Below are positions 6,609 to 7,124 of a stretch of DNA of 7,124 nt, piece by piece. The notes under the pieces were generated by a model. That model ran no database searches and was not told the DNA's origin. It saw nothing but the letters and a program-made list of their open reading frames with translations. The DNA is from Bacillota bacterium (lineage in GTDB: Bacteria; Bacillota; Clostridia; Oscillospirales; Oscillospiraceae). The stretch spans positions 1-7,124 of the forward strand of contig JAJUHD010000134.1 of assembly GCA_029268085.1 (NCBI GenBank). Direction: 5' to 3'. Position 1 is the stretch's first letter. Every line of letters starts with the position of its first letter. Position numbers and translations under genes: made by a program.

Positions 6609-6623
6609 TGTTTTCAGAAAACA
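6609..6623. repeat. 15-bp palindrome directly after the permease stop codon
   Basis: TGTTTTC (6609-6615) and GAAAACA (6617-6623) are perfect reverse complements around a single central A, starting at the base after TAG. The spacing is too tight for a fully paired RNA hairpin and there is no T tract, so it looks more like a protein-binding palindrome than a terminator. The element is short and could be chance. Confidence 0.4.
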
Positions 6624-6734
6624 TTTGCGAAAAGCTCCCAAAAGGCCCGTAAACGGCGGTCAAAAGTGTCCGTTCCAGCATAATGTGTAGCGAACGAACA
6701 GTATTTTCACGCTGTGGAAGGGACTGAAAACAAT
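6609..6734. other. Intergenic region between permease and P-loop ATPase gene, with a spanning 9-bp inverted repeat
   Basis: These 126 bases hold no supported gene. TGTTTTCAG (6609-6617) recurs inverted as CTGAAAACA (6724-6732), so the gap is bounded by the two copies of a 9-bp inverted repeat. Smaller inverted pairs lie within: AACGG (6652-6656) with CCGTT (6670-6674), and CGTTC (6671-6675) with GAACG (6692-6696). CATAAT at 6679-6684 could be a -10 element but lacks a credible -35. No intrinsic terminator was found after the permease. GGAAGGG at 6716-6722 is the probable ribosome binding site of the next gene, 12 bases before its ATG. Confidence 0.4.
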
Positions 6735-7124
6735 ATGGATGACCAGCGCAATTTGCGATATTTCCTCGGAGGCAACACCTACCGCGGCTTCTATTCCTTT
6801 TACGACAGTTTCGTATCGACAGACGACACCTTTCTCTGGATAATCAAGGGCGGCCCGGGCTGCGGAAAATCAAGCTTCATGAAAATGATAGGCAGCGCGG
6901 CCGAAAGGGCCGGTTACAGCGTCGAATACGCCGTCTGCTCTGGAGACCCCGCATCTCTGGACGGCGTCTATATCCCGGAACTAAAGACAGCCTATACCGA
7001 TGGCACAGCCCCGCACATTGCCGATCCTCATATGGTTGCGGTGGATTCAGCTTATATAAACCTTGGCGCCTTTTACGACTACGAAGCCATAGCCGAACAC
7101 AAGGCGGAGCTGTCAGAGCTTTAT
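6735..7124 (+). CDS. P-loop ATPase of unknown function, PRK06851-like (3' partial)
   Basis: The first 130 residues are visible; the frame is open to the window end. The segment FLGGNTYRGFYSFYDSF (10-26) precedes a Walker A motif GGPGCGKSS (39-47), followed by VEYAVCSGDPASLDGVYIPEL (about 63-83) and DGTAPH (89-94). This order (GGNT-GF-SF, P-loop, CS-DP-SLDGV-IPEL, DGTAPH) matches, from memory, the uncharacterised PRK06851-type ATPases found in Bacilli and Clostridia. No membrane segment or signal peptide is visible, so a cytoplasmic NTPase is likely. ATG 6735 is preferred because the conserved part begins ten codons later and GGAAGGG lies upstream. A GTG at 6714 is in frame but has no ribosome binding site. 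Its role and any link to the transporter module are unknown. Confidence 0.85.
   Translation, partial: MDDQRNLRYFLGGNTYRGFYSFYDSFVSTDDTFLWIIKGGPGCGKSSFMKMIGSAAERAGYSVEYAVCSGDPASLDGVYIPELKTAYTDGTAPHIADPHMVAVDSAYINLGAFYDYEAIAEHKAELSELY

Noticed and set aside
6647..6656. CCGT-AA-ACGG palindrome as a terminator stem
   Set aside because: It has only four pairs, a two-base loop and no T tract.
6657..6684. Promoter for the P-loop ATPase gene (CATAAT with CGGTCA upstream)
   Set aside because: The -35 matches TTGACA at only three of six positions, so it is not listed as a promoter.
6714..6737. GTG 6714 as alternative start of the P-loop ATPase
   Set aside because: No ribosome binding site precedes it, the extra residues are not motif-like, and GGAAGGG upstream of ATG 6735 fits better.

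Overview
The window is a mid-GC bacterial segment in which every supported gene lies on the + strand. It most likely comes from a Firmicute of class Clostridia. The reasons are a clostridial-style carbamoyl-phosphate synthase C-terminus, strong GGAGG ribosome binding sites, a TTG start, an H-box of the HQ-x-KTP type, and a two-component system placed directly before an ABC transporter with a large FtsX-type permease. The assignment below class level is inference.

Region 1 (2-1615) is the 3' part of one continuous reading frame. It encodes the C-terminal quarter of the carbamoyl-phosphate synthase large chain (CarB), fused without linker or stop codon to a complete diaminopimelate epimerase (DapF) fold. 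The DapF part has lost the first of the two catalytic cysteines (CGNG became AGNC) and the substrate-contacting Asn of the N-terminal GxGND motif (now GDD). It keeps the second cysteine (ACGTGAC) and most other ligand residues. This altered fusion is the most unusual item in the window.

Region 2 (1616-1694) holds a perfect 9-bp hairpin with a T6 tract. It ends the fusion gene but sits directly against the ribosome binding site of the next gene, so it could also act as an attenuator.

Region 3 (1695-6608) is a four-gene signalling and transport module: an OmpR-family response regulator (TTG start), a small histidine kinase with a single membrane segment and no sensor domain, a MacB/LolD-type ABC ATPase, and an 840-residue permease with two FtsX units and two large extracytoplasmic domains. 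The regulator and kinase abut in the same frame (TGA then ATG). The ATPase and permease overlap by ATGA. Between kinase and ATPase lies a 121-bp gap dense in inverted repeats, including a 13+5-bp hairpin just before the ATPase ribosome binding site. The likely logic is a peptide-sensing or peptide-detoxifying transporter whose expression is set by its own two-component system. The substrate cannot be read from the sequence.

Region 4 (6609-6734) is a gap without a gene. It contains a palindrome right after the permease stop and a 9-bp inverted repeat spanning the gap. Region 5 (6735-7124, cut by the window end) begins a P-loop ATPase of unknown role that resembles the uncharacterised PRK06851-type proteins of Firmicutes. 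No tRNA, rRNA, CRISPR array or insertion sequence was seen.
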